A stretch of 64,000 bases of DNA from Caulobacteraceae bacterium (GCA_947476555.1 CANJRI010000002.1:1-64000), one strand, 5' to 3'. Counted from the first letter of the stretch, positions 35,807 through 46,794 are shown. Numbers and translations: made by a program. The notes: generated by a model not told the origin, from the letters alone.

Positions 35807-36811
35807 ATGAGACGCCTGATCGCCCTGGCCCTTGTCGTGATCCTGGCTCCGGGGCAGGCGCTGGCCTGGGGCAACACCGGACACCGGATTCTGGGGGTGG
35901 CGGCGGCCCGCGCCCTGCCCGCCGAGGTCCCGGCCTTCTTGCGCACCCGCCAGGCCATCGCCGATGTGGGGGAGCTTTCCCGCGAGCCGGACCGCTCCAA
36001 GGCCGCGGGCCGGGTTCACGACCAGGACCGCGACCCCGGCCACTTCATCGACCTGCATGAGGACGGAACCGTGCTCCTGGGGCCGCCGATGCTGCCGCTG
36101 GCCACCACCCGCGCCGACTACGAGGCCAGCCTGCAGGCCCACAAGCTGAACTCCTGGTCGGCCGGCTACCTGCCCTACACGATCATCGACCGCTGGCAGC
36201 AGCTGCTCATCGACTTCGCCTATTGGCGGGTGCTGGAGGCGGCGGAGAACAACCGCGCCTGGCGGACGAACCAGGCCTGGTTCCAGGCCGACCGCCGCCG
36301 GCGCGAAGCCCTGATCCTCAGGGACATCGGCGAACTTTCGCACATGGTGGGCGACGGCTCCCAGCCGCTCCACGTCACCACCCACTTCAACGGTTGGGGG
36401 GAGTATCCCAATCCCGCCGGCTATTCGATGGCGCGGAGCTTTCACGGCGTCTTCGAGGGCGATGTCGTCCGGGACTCGGTGCGCCCCAAGGCCGTGGAGG
36501 CGGGTGTCGCGCCGCTGCGGCTCTGCGGCTGCTCCATCGAGCAGCGGACCGCCGACTACCTGATGGCTTCGAACCGACTGGTGGTCCCGCTCTACGAACT
36601 GGAGAAGGCGGGCGGCCTGGCCAAGGGCGATCCGCGCGGCGCGGCGTTCGCCACCCGCCAGATGAGCGCCGGGGCCTCGGAGCTGCGCGACATGATCGTC
36701 GAGGCCTGGCGGGCCAGCCTGGACCACCGGGTGGGCTGGCGGCCGATCGCGGTGCGGGATGTGCTGTCGGGCAAGGTCGATCCCTATGCGAGCCTGCGCG
36801 GCGTCGACTGA
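35807..36811 (+). CDS. S1/P1 nuclease family protein
   Basis: Signal peptide then WGNTGHRILGVAAARAL; DIGELSHMVGDGSQPLHVTTHFNGWG zinc-ligand motif. Confidence 0.9.
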   Translation: MRRLIALALVVILAPGQALAWGNTGHRILGVAAARALPAEVPAFLRTRQAIADVGELSREPDRSKAAGRVHDQDRDPGHFIDLHEDGTVLLGPPMLPLATTRADYEASLQAHKLNSWSAGYLPYTIIDRWQQLLIDFAYWRVLEAAENNRAWRTNQAWFQADRRRREALILRDIGELSHMVGDGSQPLHVTTHFNGWGEYPNPAGYSMARSFHGVFEGDVVRDSVRPKAVEAGVAPLRLCGCSIEQRTADYLMASNRLVVPLYELEKAGGLAKGDPRGAAFATRQMSAGASELRDMIVEAWRASLDHRVGWRPIAVRDVLSGKVDPYASLRGVD

Positions 36812-37272
36812 TGAATATTCCCCAGTTCGGCGAGCCCCGACCCGGCGCCACCTATCCGGACAGGCCGGCGGCCTTCGCGATCGTCGAGCGGGATGGCCGG
36901 ATCGCCGTGGTTCGAGTGGAAGAAGGGGGCCGGGCCGGCGACCTCGACCTCCCGGGCGGCGGCGTCGACGCGGGCGAGACGGAGGCCGAGGCGGCTGTGC
37001 GCGAGTGCGGGGAGGAGGCGGGGTTGAAAGTGGCGGTGGAGTCCGAGCCCTTCACCCGGGCGGACCACTACTTCATCAGCGGGGAGGGCGCTCTCAGGAA
37101 CACACGGGGCGCATTTTTCCTGGGAAGGGTCCTGGGCGAGGACGAGAGCCTGAAGATCGAATCCGACACGCTCCTGTGGATGACGCCGCAGCAGGCTTTG
37201 GCTGAGCTGTCGCGCGAGTCCCACGCCTGGGCCGTGGCGGTCTGGATCAGGCGTTTGCACCCGGCCGCCTGA
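36811..37272 (+). CDS. NUDIX hydrolase
   Basis: Nudix box GGGVDAGETEAEAAVRECGEEAGL; ATGA overlap with the nuclease stop. Confidence 0.9.
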   Translation: MNIPQFGEPRPGATYPDRPAAFAIVERDGRIAVVRVEEGGRAGDLDLPGGGVDAGETEAEAAVRECGEEAGLKVAVESEPFTRADHYFISGEGALRNTRGAFFLGRVLGEDESLKIESDTLLWMTPQQALAELSRESHAWAVAVWIRRLHPAA

Positions 37273-37289
37273 CGGGCTAGTCCGGCGCA

Positions 37290-38192
37290 ATGCCCCAGAC
37301 TCAAGCCCAGATCATCGACGGCAAGCTCCATGCCGAGCGGCTGCGCGCAGAGGTGGCCGCCGAGGTGGCGCGGCTCAAGACCAAGCACGGCCTGCAGCCG
37401 GGGCTTGCGGTGGTTTTGGTGGGAGAGGACCCCGCCAGCCAGATCTACGTCCGATCGAAGGGCGAGCATTCCCTCGGGGCAGGGATGCACTCGGTCACCC
37501 ACAGGCTGGCCGACGACACCGGGCAGGACGCGTTGCTGAAGCTCATCGCGGACCTGAACGCCGATCCGAGGATCCACGGGATCCTCGTCCAGCTTCCCCT
37601 TCCCAAACACCTTGATGAAAAGGCGGTCATCGCCGCCATCGACCCCGACAAGGACGTCGACGGACTTCACGTGGTCAACGCCGGGCGCCTGGTGGCAGGC
37701 CTGCCGGCGCTGGTTCCCTGCACGCCGATGGGCTGCATGATCCTGTTGCGCGAGACGCTTGGCGACCTGTCGGGCAAGCGGGCGGTGGTGGTGGGCCGGT
37801 CGGTCCTGGTCGGCAAGCCGATGGCGCAACTGCTGCTGGCCGCCGACTGCACGGTGACAGTCGCCCATTCCCGCACCACCGACCTGCCAGCTGTCTGCCG
37901 AGAGGCGGATATCCTGGTGGCGGCGGTGGGTCGGCCGCGGATGATCCGCGGCGACTGGATCAAGCCGGGCGCGGCGGTGATCGACGTGGGCATCAATCGC
38001 GTGCCCTTCGACGATCCAGAAAAGGCGGCGCAGGGCAAGACCAAGGTGGTTGGCGACGTCCACTTCAAGGAGGCGAGCGACGTCGCCGGCTGGATCACCC
38101 CGGTGCCAGGCGGCGTCGGTCTGATGACCGTGGCCGTCCTGCTGCAGAATACGGTCACCGCGGCCAAACGGCTCGCGGGCCTGGAGGCCTAG
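37290..38192 (+). CDS. folD: methylenetetrahydrofolate dehydrogenase/cyclohydrolase
   Basis: [63 protein letters not shown]. Confidence 0.97.
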   Translation: MPQTQAQIIDGKLHAERLRAEVAAEVARLKTKHGLQPGLAVVLVGEDPASQIYVRSKGEHSLGAGMHSVTHRLADDTGQDALLKLIADLNADPRIHGILVQLPLPKHLDEKAVIAAIDPDKDVDGLHVVNAGRLVAGLPALVPCTPMGCMILLRETLGDLSGKRAVVVGRSVLVGKPMAQLLLAADCTVTVAHSRTTDLPAVCREADILVAAVGRPRMIRGDWIKPGAAVIDVGINRVPFDDPEKAAQGKTKVVGDVHFKEASDVAGWITPVPGGVGLMTVAVLLQNTVTAAKRLAGLEA

Positions 38193-38809
38193 GTCGGTCG
38201 GGCCGCCCCATTCGTCCAGGACACGACCTTGCCCAAGACCTCCGAGACCGCGGCGTCATAGGCGCCGACGATGGCCGAGACCCGATTGTCGCCCGCCCGC
38301 ACGCGGGCTTCGATGATCTGCTCATTCACCGCATTGGCCTGTCCGCTTTGGACCATGGCGACGCGAACCCGCACCAGGACCTCCGGCGCCGTCTCCGGGC
38401 CGCGATCGTAGTGAGCCTCGAAGTTCCGGACATCGAGCCGAAGGACATAGGCGGCGGACGTGGGTTCGCCGCGCGAAACCAGCCGCACCGGGCCGGGATC
38501 GGCGTCAAAGGCGGCCAGCACCGCCTGGTCCCACAAGGTGGTGGCGGGCGCCGCCCAGCGGCTCTCGGCAAGATAGGCGACCTGTCCGCCGGTGACGGTC
38601 AGAATTCGGTCGCCGGCGGCCTCACGCGGAAAGACGCTGGTGGACCGGAGCACGCCGACCGTTCCGGTCGGAACGGAGGCAAGCTCCGCAGCGGCCGGCT
38701 GGCCGAACCGGTAGAGGTGGGCGGGCTTGCTCTTCGGGAGCAGGGACACGCAGCCGGCCAGCGCCAGTGCGGAGATGGCGAGGGCGGCGAACCGGATCGA
38801 TCGCATCAT
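38189..38809 (-). CDS. ABC-type transport auxiliary lipoprotein
   Basis: Lipobox [23 protein letters not shown]; downstream of mlaD-like gene. Confidence 0.8.
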   Translation of the reverse strand: MMRSIRFAALAISALALAGCVSLLPKSKPAHLYRFGQPAAAELASVPTGTVGVLRSTSVFPREAAGDRILTVTGGQVAYLAESRWAAPATTLWDQAVLAAFDADPGPVRLVSRGEPTSAAYVLRLDVRNFEAHYDRGPETAPEVLVRVRVAMVQSGQANAVNEQIIEARVRAGDNRVSAIVGAYDAAVSEVLGKVVSWTNGAARPT

Positions 38810-39771
38810 TGGGGCACTTTCACTTCCTCGGCGCGCGGCTTGCCGAGCGCGCCGGTGGGGCTGGACTGGATTTCGTTGATCAGGGCCTCAAGGGCCTGGG
38901 CGGCGCTTTGCATCTGGATCACCGCCGCGGTGATCTGGGGCAGGCCATTGGCCGCGAAGTCCCGGGTCGGACCCTGCAGCCCGGCGATCATGGCGCGGCC
39001 TTCCTTCGCCGCCTCTCGCGCCTCTTCCGTAGCGGCGGCCAGGTTGGCGACAGCGCGTTTGCCGTCTCCCTCAACCAACTCACGACCCGACCGACTGAGG
39101 CGGGCGATCTCGGTGGTGGCCTCCTCCATACGTTGGATGGCGCTCTGGGCGTCGGCGATCATCGACTTGCGCTCGCGCAATTCGGCGGTGACCGCCTGCG
39201 CATCGGAAAGCGTGGCCGATATCGCCTTGATATTCTGGTCCGACATGACCCGGTTCACTCGATCCAGAGCCTCGATGGTGCGGGTGAGGACGGTGCCGCC
39301 GCCGGCGATCAAGTCGGAGAGGGCGCTACGCTGGCTGCGCAACACCGGGACACATTGCGCGCCCAGACCCTGCCGCTCGCAGTTGGCCCGCGCCACATCC
39401 TTCGCCAGCGGGCGCGTCGAGGTGCCGGCGCTGATCTGCACGATATTGAGGCCGGTGATCCCCTGAGGCTCGAGCGTGGCGTAGCTGTCGACCCGGATCG
39501 GCACGTCGTCGCTGACGCGGACTCTGGCGATGACGTTGCGGGGGTTGGTCTTGTCGAGCGCGATGGTGGTCACCTCGCCGACCTTGATGCCGTTGAAGTG
39601 CACCTCGCCGCCCTCATTGATGCCGCGCACGGGCCCAGGGAAGACGATGTCGTAGAGCTCGTTCTCCCGGGCGAAGTTCAATCTCGCCAGCCAGATCACG
39701 AAGACGATCCCGGCCACCAACAGGATGACCGTGGACAGGCCCACAAGGGCGTAGTTGGCGTTCTTTTCCAT
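38806..39771 (-). CDS. mlaD: MlaD/MCE domain protein
   Basis: YDIVFPGPVRGINEGGEVHFNGIKVGEV MCE domain. Confidence 0.9.
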   Translation of the reverse strand: MEKNANYALVGLSTVILLVAGIVFVIWLARLNFARENELYDIVFPGPVRGINEGGEVHFNGIKVGEVTTIALDKTNPRNVIARVRVSDDVPIRVDSYATLEPQGITGLNIVQISAGTSTRPLAKDVARANCERQGLGAQCVPVLRSQRSALSDLIAGGGTVLTRTIEALDRVNRVMSDQNIKAISATLSDAQAVTAELRERKSMIADAQSAIQRMEEATTEIARLSRSGRELVEGDGKRAVANLAAATEEAREAAKEGRAMIAGLQGPTRDFAANGLPQITAAVIQMQSAAQALEALINEIQSSPTGALGKPRAEEVKVPQ

Positions 39772-40595
39772 CAGACCTCCATTCCGGCGGCCTTGGCCGC
39801 TCGGCCGCGTGGGCCGAGGAAATATTCCTGAATCCAGGGGTGGTCCGACCGCTCAAGCTCCGCGATCGGGGCCGTGGCCACGATCGTGCGGTCGGCGATG
39901 ACGGCCACCCTATCGGTGATCTCGTAAAGGGTGTCGAGGTCGTGGGTGATCATGAACACCGTGAGGTCCAGGCTGTCGGACAAATCCTTGATGAGGACGT
40001 CGAAGGCGGCGGCGCCGATAGGGTCGAGACCGGCCGTGGGCTCGTCGAGGAACAGAAGTTCGGGGTCGAGGGCCAGCGCCCGCGCCAGGCCGGCACGCTT
40101 GCGCATGCCGCCCGAAAGCTCCGAAGGCTTCAGGGCCCCGGATTCCGGCTTTAGGCCGACCATGGCGATCTTCAGATTGGCCAGCTCGTAGATCTCCGAA
40201 CGGGGCAGGTCCGTGTGCTCGAACATCGGCGCGGCGACATTCTCGCGCACCGTAAGGTTGGAGAATAGCGCGCCTTGCTGGAACAGCACGCCCCAGCTGC
40301 GCTCAAGCGCGCTCCAGCTGTGCTTAGAAGCCCGCTGCAACTCCTGTCCGAAAACGCGCACCGTCCCCCCGTCGGGCTTCCTCAGGCCGATCAGTGAGTT
40401 GAGCAGGACGGACTTGCCGGCGCCCGATCCCCCCACCACGCCAAGCACCTCGCCTCGGTTGACGGTCAGGTCCAATCCATCGTGCACGACATTCTCGCCA
40501 AAGCACGAGCGCAGGCCCTGGACCTCGATGGCCGGCCCATCTTGGTCCAGCAGCTCCTCGTCGGAGAGCCCGGATTCATCGCGCGTCTCGGTCAT
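39771..40595 (-). CDS. mlaF: Mla-type ABC transporter ATP-binding protein
   Basis: GVVGGSGAGKSVLLNSLIGL; LSGGMRKRAGLARALALDPELLFLDEPTAGLDP. Confidence 0.92.
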   Translation of the reverse strand: MTETRDESGLSDEELLDQDGPAIEVQGLRSCFGENVVHDGLDLTVNRGEVLGVVGGSGAGKSVLLNSLIGLRKPDGGTVRVFGQELQRASKHSWSALERSWGVLFQQGALFSNLTVRENVAAPMFEHTDLPRSEIYELANLKIAMVGLKPESGALKPSELSGGMRKRAGLARALALDPELLFLDEPTAGLDPIGAAAFDVLIKDLSDSLDLTVFMITHDLDTLYEITDRVAVIADRTIVATAPIAELERSDHPWIQEYFLGPRGRAAKAAGMEV

Positions 40596-41722
40596 ATGTC
40601 CAACTGGATGAAGAGCAGGGCGAAGGCGGCGTCGAGCATGATGATCGCGAAGATCGCGTGCACGACAGCCGCGGTGACCCGCTGGCCTAGGGATAGTACA
40701 TCGCCGCCGGTCTCCAGGCCCTGGCGGCAGCCAATCCCGGCCACCACACCGGCCATGATCGGCGCTTTCGCCAGCGCGACCCAGAAATGGTTCACCCCGA
40801 CGTTGTCCACGATCCGTTGCAGGAAAAAGGCGGGCCCCAAGTCCAGGACCGTCCAGGTCACCACCAGACCCCCGAACAGTCCGGCGATGGTGGCCACGAG
40901 GGTCAGGAGGGGGATGGTGATCAGCAAGGCCACAAAGCGGGGCAGCACCAGGGCTTCGAACGGATCGACGCCCATGACCTCCATGGCGTCGATCTCCTGC
41001 TGCATCTTCATCGCTCCCAGCTCGGCCGCGAAGCTAGACGCCGAACGCCCGGCGAGGAGAACCGCCGTGATGAGGATGTTGAACTCTCGCAGCATGGCCA
41101 CGCCGATTAGTTCGACGGTGAACACCTCCGCCCCGAACTGCTGCAGCATGTCCGCGCCGATGAAGGCCACCACCGCGCCGATGAAGAAGGTCGTCACGGC
41201 GACGATCGGGATGGCGTCCAGGCCGGACCGCTCCATCTGGTTGACGATCGCGGCCCATCGTATGCGGCCAGGCGCCGAGAAAATCTTGCCGAAGGTCTGG
41301 GTAGCCACCACCAGCAGGTGACCGAGGAAGGCCATGGTGGCCAGGAATTCGACGCCCAGACTTACGGTCCCCCGACCTATCCGGATGGTCAACTCGTGGA
41401 AGCCGGTTGGCTCGCGCCGGACAACCGGCTCGACCTGAATCGCCTCGCTGACTAGCTCCAGCAAGCGACGGGCCTCGGGTTTCGCTTTCACCCGGGAAAG
41501 CGTGAAATCCGCGCCGGCGGCGCGAACGACGGCGTAGGCGCCGGCCGTGTCCATGCGTCGTATGCGGGAAAGATCGAACTGGACCTGGGGGTGGCCTCTA
41601 AGCGCCTGCTGCAGCCCAGCGCCTGCCGATCCGATCCCGGTGGCGGTCCAGTCACCGCTAAGCGCCGCCAAAGGGCGATCGGTGTCGATTTTCAGACTGA
41701 AGTCGGCGGGTCTCTGCATCAC
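40592..41722 (-). CDS. mlaE: Mla-type ABC transporter permease with N-terminal STAS-like domain
   Basis: C-terminal MlaE permease (LGAMKMQQEIDAMEVMGVDPFEALVLPRF) and N-terminal STAS-like region. Confidence 0.9.
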   Translation of the reverse strand: MMQRPADFSLKIDTDRPLAALSGDWTATGIGSAGAGLQQALRGHPQVQFDLSRIRRMDTAGAYAVVRAAGADFTLSRVKAKPEARRLLELVSEAIQVEPVVRREPTGFHELTIRIGRGTVSLGVEFLATMAFLGHLLVVATQTFGKIFSAPGRIRWAAIVNQMERSGLDAIPIVAVTTFFIGAVVAFIGADMLQQFGAEVFTVELIGVAMLREFNILITAVLLAGRSASSFAAELGAMKMQQEIDAMEVMGVDPFEALVLPRFVALLITIPLLTLVATIAGLFGGLVVTWTVLDLGPAFFLQRIVDNVGVNHFWVALAKAPIMAGVVAGIGCRQGLETGGDVLSLGQRVTAAVVHAIFAIIMLDAAFALLFIQLDI

Positions 41723-41905
41723 GCTCAGCCTCGGGCCGAAAGGAGGTCCAAGCTTGTGTCTCCTCGCAAGTTCAACACCCTAACAGAGACGGCCCATTCG
41801 CGAACGTCCATATGGTCAAGGTCGTTCCCGGCGACAATGGGTTCATAAGGCCAGGCTCGGCCCACTTTTGGCCCAGGTCGTCCGGGTAGGAAGGGCGCGC
41901 GCGGC

Positions 41906-42244
41906 TTGCATTGCGCAAAGTGGAGTGCGTCCTTGACCCGTAAGATCGACATCCCCGGCAAATCCGGCGCCCGTTATCGCTATACCGCCGTGGAGGAGAA
42001 CCGCTTCCTCCCGCCGGCTGGCGCCAATTTCGTCATCGCCAAGCTGACGCGGGACGGCGCCCAGGTGGTCTACGCCGGGGAAACCGACAATCTCGCCGCC
42101 CAGAGCTGGAGAACGGAGCTCGAGAAGGCGCGCCAGACCTACACGGGGGCCCAGATCCTTACGCGCCTGAACGTCACCCGCGCCATTCGCGAAGCCGAGC
42201 GGGCCGATCTCATCGAGCAGCATCACCCGCCCATGAACAGCTAG
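41906..42244 (+). CDS. hypothetical protein
   Basis: Coherent ORF LTRKIDIPGKSGARYRYTAVEENRFLPPAGANFVIAKLTRDGAQVVYAGETDNL; upstream start uncertain. Confidence 0.6.
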   Translation: MHCAKWSASLTRKIDIPGKSGARYRYTAVEENRFLPPAGANFVIAKLTRDGAQVVYAGETDNLAAQSWRTELEKARQTYTGAQILTRLNVTRAIREAERADLIEQHHPPMNS

Positions 42245-42268
42245 GCGTTTCAGGATATAAGGGGCGCC

Positions 42269-43042
42269 ATGTCGACGGCCGACCGCGACCAGACCAACGC
42301 GCAACAGGGGCCGGCCGGCTGGCCCCAGCACACGCGCATCTCGGTCCGGGCCGGCGGCGCCTCACCGACGCCCGAGATCAGGCCGGCTTATACGCGCCCA
42401 GCGTCGGGACCGGCGCCGTCTCCCACTCACCCCGTACGGCCCGCCTACACGCGACCAGCCACCGGTCCCGCTCCGGCAGTCGAGCGGACCGCGCCGCCAC
42501 CGGCTGCTGAGTCCAGGACGCAACCCTCGGCCCCTGTCGAGATGGCGCCCGTCGCGGCTGTTCAGCGAGCGAAGCCGAACCGGACGTGGATTCCCGTGGC
42601 GGTGGCCGGCGCTATCGGCCTAGCGGGCGTGGCGGGTCTTCTCGCTGTGCTGGGGCGGGGACCGACGGCATCCGTCTCCTCGCCCCCGACCGTCGAGACT
42701 CCCGACCTCCCCCAGGCTCTGCAAGCCCCGCTGGATCGCCTCACCGCCGCCGATTTGTCGGCGGCGAGCCCGGCCCCCGCTCCGCCCGCGCCCAAGGCCC
42801 CGCTGGCTAGCCCGCCAGCCCGGATCGCCCGGCCCGCGCAGACTTCCCAGCCGCTTCCCGCCGAGCCGCGGCCCACGCCTCGCCCTGAGCCAGCGCCGCT
42901 CTCACCGCCGCCGCCCTCACAGCCGGCGCTCTCGGCGCCGCCGCTGGTTCCGGCCCCGCTCCCGACGCCTCAGGCCAGGCCGGCGCCGCCGCCCGCCGAT
43001 CCGGACGCACCGCTCATCACCCGCGCGCCGGCCGATCGCTAG
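42269..43042 (+). CDS. proline/alanine-rich single-pass membrane protein
   Basis: One TM (WIPVAVAGAIGLAGVAGLLAVLG) between Pro-rich low-complexity segments; PAYTRPA.GPAP repeat. Confidence 0.5.
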   Translation: MSTADRDQTNAQQGPAGWPQHTRISVRAGGASPTPEIRPAYTRPASGPAPSPTHPVRPAYTRPATGPAPAVERTAPPPAAESRTQPSAPVEMAPVAAVQRAKPNRTWIPVAVAGAIGLAGVAGLLAVLGRGPTASVSSPPTVETPDLPQALQAPLDRLTAADLSAASPAPAPPAPKAPLASPPARIARPAQTSQPLPAEPRPTPRPEPAPLSPPPPSQPALSAPPLVPAPLPTPQARPAPPPADPDAPLITRAPADR

Positions 43043-43054
43043 TTTCGTCCCCGC

Positions 43055-45508
43055 CTAGTAGGCGAACCGCAGGGTCACGCCGAAGGTGCGTGGGGCGCCC
43101 AGGAAGGCGTCGTAGACGCTGATATCGTCGTTGTTCTCGTCGATCTGGAACGGTCCGTTGAAGCCGACCTGCAGGTAATCCTTGTCGGTCAGGTTCGCGC
43201 CCCAGACCTCCAGCGTCCAACGATCGTCCGCCGAACCGATGCCAACGCGGCCGTTCATCAGGATCATGGCGTCCTGGAGCTTGGACGGATGGAGGTCGGA
43301 TCCGGTGTTGTAGCGCGAGGTGTATTTGCCCGAGAGATTGGCGCGGAACATCAGGCCACTCGGCAGTTCGGCCTCATAGGTGCCCGCCAGCGATGCCGAC
43401 CACAGGGGCGCGAAGGACAGCCGCGCGCCCGGCAGCCGCCGCAGACTGTTGAACCGGCTCGCGACCAGCAGATCGGCGGCCGTGAACGGCTGGATCTCCG
43501 TCTCGGCGTAGGTGACGCCGCCCTGGAAGGAGAGGCCTTCGACCGGGGGCAGGAATATGAAGTCGACGTCCACGCCTCGCGAAATCACCTCCGGCAGGGT
43601 TTCGACGATGAAGGCCGTCCCGGCGAAGGTGTTCAGCTGGAAGTCCTTGAAGGTCTGATGGAACAGGGCCGCGTTCAGGAGGAAGGAGTTGCTCAGGAAC
43701 GTGGTCTTGGCGCCGATTTCCCAGCTATCCACCAGTTCCGGCCGGAAGCTGGTGTCGGTGTCGGCGGTGAAATTCAGGCCCGCGGTCGTGACGATCCGCT
43801 GCTCGCGGTCGAGGTTGAACCCGCCCGCCTTGTAGCCCCGGGAATAGGACGCATAGGTCATGGCGTCGTCGTTGAACCGGAAGGCCAGCTTGGCGGTCCC
43901 CGACAGTTCGTTCTCGGTGCTCGACTGGCGCAGCGTTCCCAGTTCGTCGAAGTCATTGTTCTGGTGATTGAGGCACAGGCCGCCCACGATGGTCTGGGCC
44001 GTGGCGGCCCCGACGACGCCCACCAGGGCTCCCAGAGCCGCCTCGCCCTGGTCACAGGAGGAGCCGGTGGTGGAGTAGATCGACTGAAGCTCCTTCTTGT
44101 CGTGCGTGTACCGCAGACCCACGGTCAGCTCGAGCTGCTCGGTGAACCGGTAGGCGTTGTTGGTGAAGAGCGCCCAGGCCTTGTCGTTCTGGGCGAAACG
44201 ATCGTCCTGTCCACGTCCGGGCTGGAAGATAGCCGCCGGCGTCAGCCCGATCAGGCCTGGAACCCCGCCGAGCACCCGGCTCGCGAAATAGGCGTAGTAA
44301 TCCGTTCCGTAGAGCAGCTGTGAGCGGCTATCGAGATCTTCCGAGGCGTAGAATCCGCCGACCAGCCAGTTGAGCGAACCCGCCTCGCCGTCGAGCCGGA
44401 GCTCCTGGGAAAATTGCTTGAAGCCGACATTGTTCGTGCCGTCCGACGGGCGCCACACCAGGTCGGCGGCGGTGAAGTCGCTGTCCTGGCCGTTCTCCGT
44501 ACGCCAGCTCCGCAGCGCCGTGATGGACGTCAGGTTCACGGCGGGACTGAGCGCCGCGCTGACTTCAAGCGAGACGCCCTTGTCGGTGACCCGCTGGTCC
44601 GTGGGACGGTTGGCGTAGCCATTGCGGTCGAAGGGGGTGGAGGTGAGGTCGATGCTGCCGGGGCGGACGGCGTTGATGAACTGGCCCCGCCCGGCCGGGG
44701 AACTGCCCACGAACAGCTGGGTGCCCACGCAGCAGTCCTCGTTGCGCTTGGTGTAGTCCACGATCAGCCGCGCGGAGACGTCCGCGTTGGGCTCCCACAT
44801 GGCTTGGCCGCGCACGGTATGGAAATCCTGGTTCACATCGTCCGACTCGCGGGTCTGGTTGCCCTGGACGATATCGATCAGGCCGTCGCGATGACGCATG
44901 GCGCCATAGATGCCCAGGGAAAGCCCCTCGGCCACAGGGCCGCTGAGCGCGCCGGTGACGCCGAAGGCCCCATAGTTACCCACGGTGGCCTCGGAACTGG
45001 CCTCCAGCTCGTTGCCGGGGGCGGCGGTGATGATGCTGATCACGCCGGCGGAGGTGTTTTTGCCGAACAGCGTCCCCTGCGGTCCCTTGAGAACTTCGAT
45101 CCGTTCGACATTGCCCAGGTCGCCGAAGCCCACACCGTTGCGGGGCCGGTAGACGCCATCGATCACCACGCCGACCGAGGACTCCAGGCCCGGATTGTCG
45201 CCCACGGTGCCGACACCACGGATCCGCGCGGTCACCACCGTCTCGTTCGTCGTGGAGGTGACGGTCAGGCCGGGGGTCAGCAGCGTCAGCTCGCGGATGT
45301 CGCGCACCCCGGCGTCGCGCAGCAACTGCGCGCCCACCGAGGTGATGACGATCGGCACATCCTGCAGGCTCTGCTCGCGTTTCTGCGCGGTGACGACGAT
45401 CTCCTCGATCTCCCGGCCGAGGCCGTCGTCCTGCGCTTGGGCGGTGGTGGCGCAGGCGGTCAGCAGGGCGGCGATCGCGGTGCCGCGGAGCAGCTTGATG
45501 GTGCGCAT
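43055..45508 (-). CDS. TonB-dependent receptor
   Basis: Signal peptide, EEIVVTAQKREQSLQDVPIVIT plug motif, C-terminal aromatic ...GVTLRFAY. Confidence 0.93.
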   Translation of the reverse strand: MRTIKLLRGTAIAALLTACATTAQAQDDGLGREIEEIVVTAQKREQSLQDVPIVITSVGAQLLRDAGVRDIRELTLLTPGLTVTSTTNETVVTARIRGVGTVGDNPGLESSVGVVIDGVYRPRNGVGFGDLGNVERIEVLKGPQGTLFGKNTSAGVISIITAAPGNELEASSEATVGNYGAFGVTGALSGPVAEGLSLGIYGAMRHRDGLIDIVQGNQTRESDDVNQDFHTVRGQAMWEPNADVSARLIVDYTKRNEDCCVGTQLFVGSSPAGRGQFINAVRPGSIDLTSTPFDRNGYANRPTDQRVTDKGVSLEVSAALSPAVNLTSITALRSWRTENGQDSDFTAADLVWRPSDGTNNVGFKQFSQELRLDGEAGSLNWLVGGFYASEDLDSRSQLLYGTDYYAYFASRVLGGVPGLIGLTPAAIFQPGRGQDDRFAQNDKAWALFTNNAYRFTEQLELTVGLRYTHDKKELQSIYSTTGSSCDQGEAALGALVGVVGAATAQTIVGGLCLNHQNNDFDELGTLRQSSTENELSGTAKLAFRFNDDAMTYASYSRGYKAGGFNLDREQRIVTTAGLNFTADTDTSFRPELVDSWEIGAKTTFLSNSFLLNAALFHQTFKDFQLNTFAGTAFIVETLPEVISRGVDVDFIFLPPVEGLSFQGGVTYAETEIQPFTAADLLVASRFNSLRRLPGARLSFAPLWSASLAGTYEAELPSGLMFRANLSGKYTSRYNTGSDLHPSKLQDAMILMNGRVGIGSADDRWTLEVWGANLTDKDYLQVGFNGPFQIDENNDDISVYDAFLGAPRTFGVTLRFAY

Positions 45509-45602
45509 GACGTGCTTCTCCCAATGAGCAGGGACTCAGGGGCCCACTCTTACTCAAGGCGTAGGATAACGCTGATAAGTTGGCAATTGGCCCGCCTCCC
45601 GG

Positions 45603-46787
45603 GTGGGGGTGATCGAGACGAGCCGTGGCCGCGGAGACACGGGGGACTGGACGGACCGCGCTTGCCCGATCCACAACGTCGCCGTGACCGATCTGTCGAC
45701 CGCCGCCGCCCTTCGCACCCTCGACCTGCTGCCGGACCCGGTGCTGCTGGTGCGTTTCAGCGAAGCCGAGGGTCCACAGATCGTCTACGGCAACGAGGCG
45801 GCGGGCGAACATTTCCGCCTCGCGATCCCCGGCGTCGCGGTGGGGGCGGCGCTGCGCCAACCGGTCCTGCTGGAGTCTGTCGAGAACGCCCTGGAGACCG
45901 GGGCGCCCGCCGAGGTGGCGTTCGAGTCCATCGGCGTCCAACCCCGGTACTGGCGGGCGTTCATCCGGCCGTTGGGTCCGGCGGAGTTGGTGCTCGTGCT
46001 GCGCGATGAGACCGACGCCCGGCGGACCGAGCGGATGCGGGCCGACTTCCTTGCCAACGCCAGCCACGAACTGCGCACCCCGCTGGCGTCCCTGGCGGGG
46101 TTCGTGGAGACCTTGCGCACCCATGCCAAGGACGACGCCCCGGCCCGCGAGAAGTTTCTCGGCATCATGGCTGAGCAGACCGGGCGGATGACACGCCTGA
46201 TCAACGATCTGCTCTCCTTGAGCCGGATCGAATTGAACGAGCACATCGCCCCCTCGGGGGCGGTGGACCTGGTTCAGGTTCTGCAGGACGTCGCGGACGG
46301 CATCCGGCCGCTGCTCGCCGAACGGGGCATTTCCATCGCGATCGCCGCCGACGGGCCGGCCGTGGTGGTGGGTGACCGTGACCAGCTGGTGCAGGTGGTC
46401 CAGAACCTGGTCGATAACGCGGTGAAATACTCCCCGACGGGCGCCAGCGTGGGGGTGGCGTTCCAACGCGCCGAGAATCTTGAGGCCGCCCGCGCCCCCT
46501 CCCGTAGCGGTGGAGTCACCCTTTCCCTGCTGACGCCGGACGCCGCCGATCAGGCCTACCAGGTGATCCGTGTCGCCGACGTCGGCCGGGGAATCGCCCG
46601 GCAGCATCTCCCGCGCCTCTCCGAGCGGTTCTACCGCGTCGAGGGCCAGAGCGGCGGGGGCACGGGTCTCGGGCTGGCGATCGTCAAGCACGTGATCAAC
46701 CGTCATCGGGGCGGGCTGATCGTCGAGAGCGAGGAAGGGGCCGGCGCCACCTTTACGGCCTTCCTTCCGGCGGCGACTGTCACATAA
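45603..46787 (+). CDS. phoR: phosphate regulon sensor histidine kinase
   Basis: FLANASHELRTPLASLAGFVETL H-box; N, G1/G2 boxes; next to phoU/phoB. Start uncertain (possibly 45681). Confidence 0.88.
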   Translation: MGVIETSRGRGDTGDWTDRACPIHNVAVTDLSTAAALRTLDLLPDPVLLVRFSEAEGPQIVYGNEAAGEHFRLAIPGVAVGAALRQPVLLESVENALETGAPAEVAFESIGVQPRYWRAFIRPLGPAELVLVLRDETDARRTERMRADFLANASHELRTPLASLAGFVETLRTHAKDDAPAREKFLGIMAEQTGRMTRLINDLLSLSRIELNEHIAPSGAVDLVQVLQDVADGIRPLLAERGISIAIAADGPAVVVGDRDQLVQVVQNLVDNAVKYSPTGASVGVAFQRAENLEAARAPSRSGGVTLSLLTPDAADQAYQVIRVADVGRGIARQHLPRLSERFYRVEGQSGGGTGLGLAIVKHVINRHRGGLIVESEEGAGATFTAFLPAATVT

Positions 46788-46794
46788 CTGTCAT
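46777..46794 (+). promoter_or_regulatory. Pho box
   Basis: CTGTCACATAACTGTCAT: two CTGTCA(C/T) repeats 11 bp apart, upstream of phoU1, overlapping the 3' end of phoR. Confidence 0.8.

Noticed and set aside
42269-43042. Pro/Ala repeats considered as a DNA repeat element
   Set aside because: Better explained as low-complexity protein coding sequence around a single TM segment; no precise nucleotide repeat unit.
44414-46706. Large ORFs 44414-46009 (+) and 44976-46706 (-)
   Set aside because: Overlap the TonB receptor and phoR in antisense or alternate frames; no domain support.
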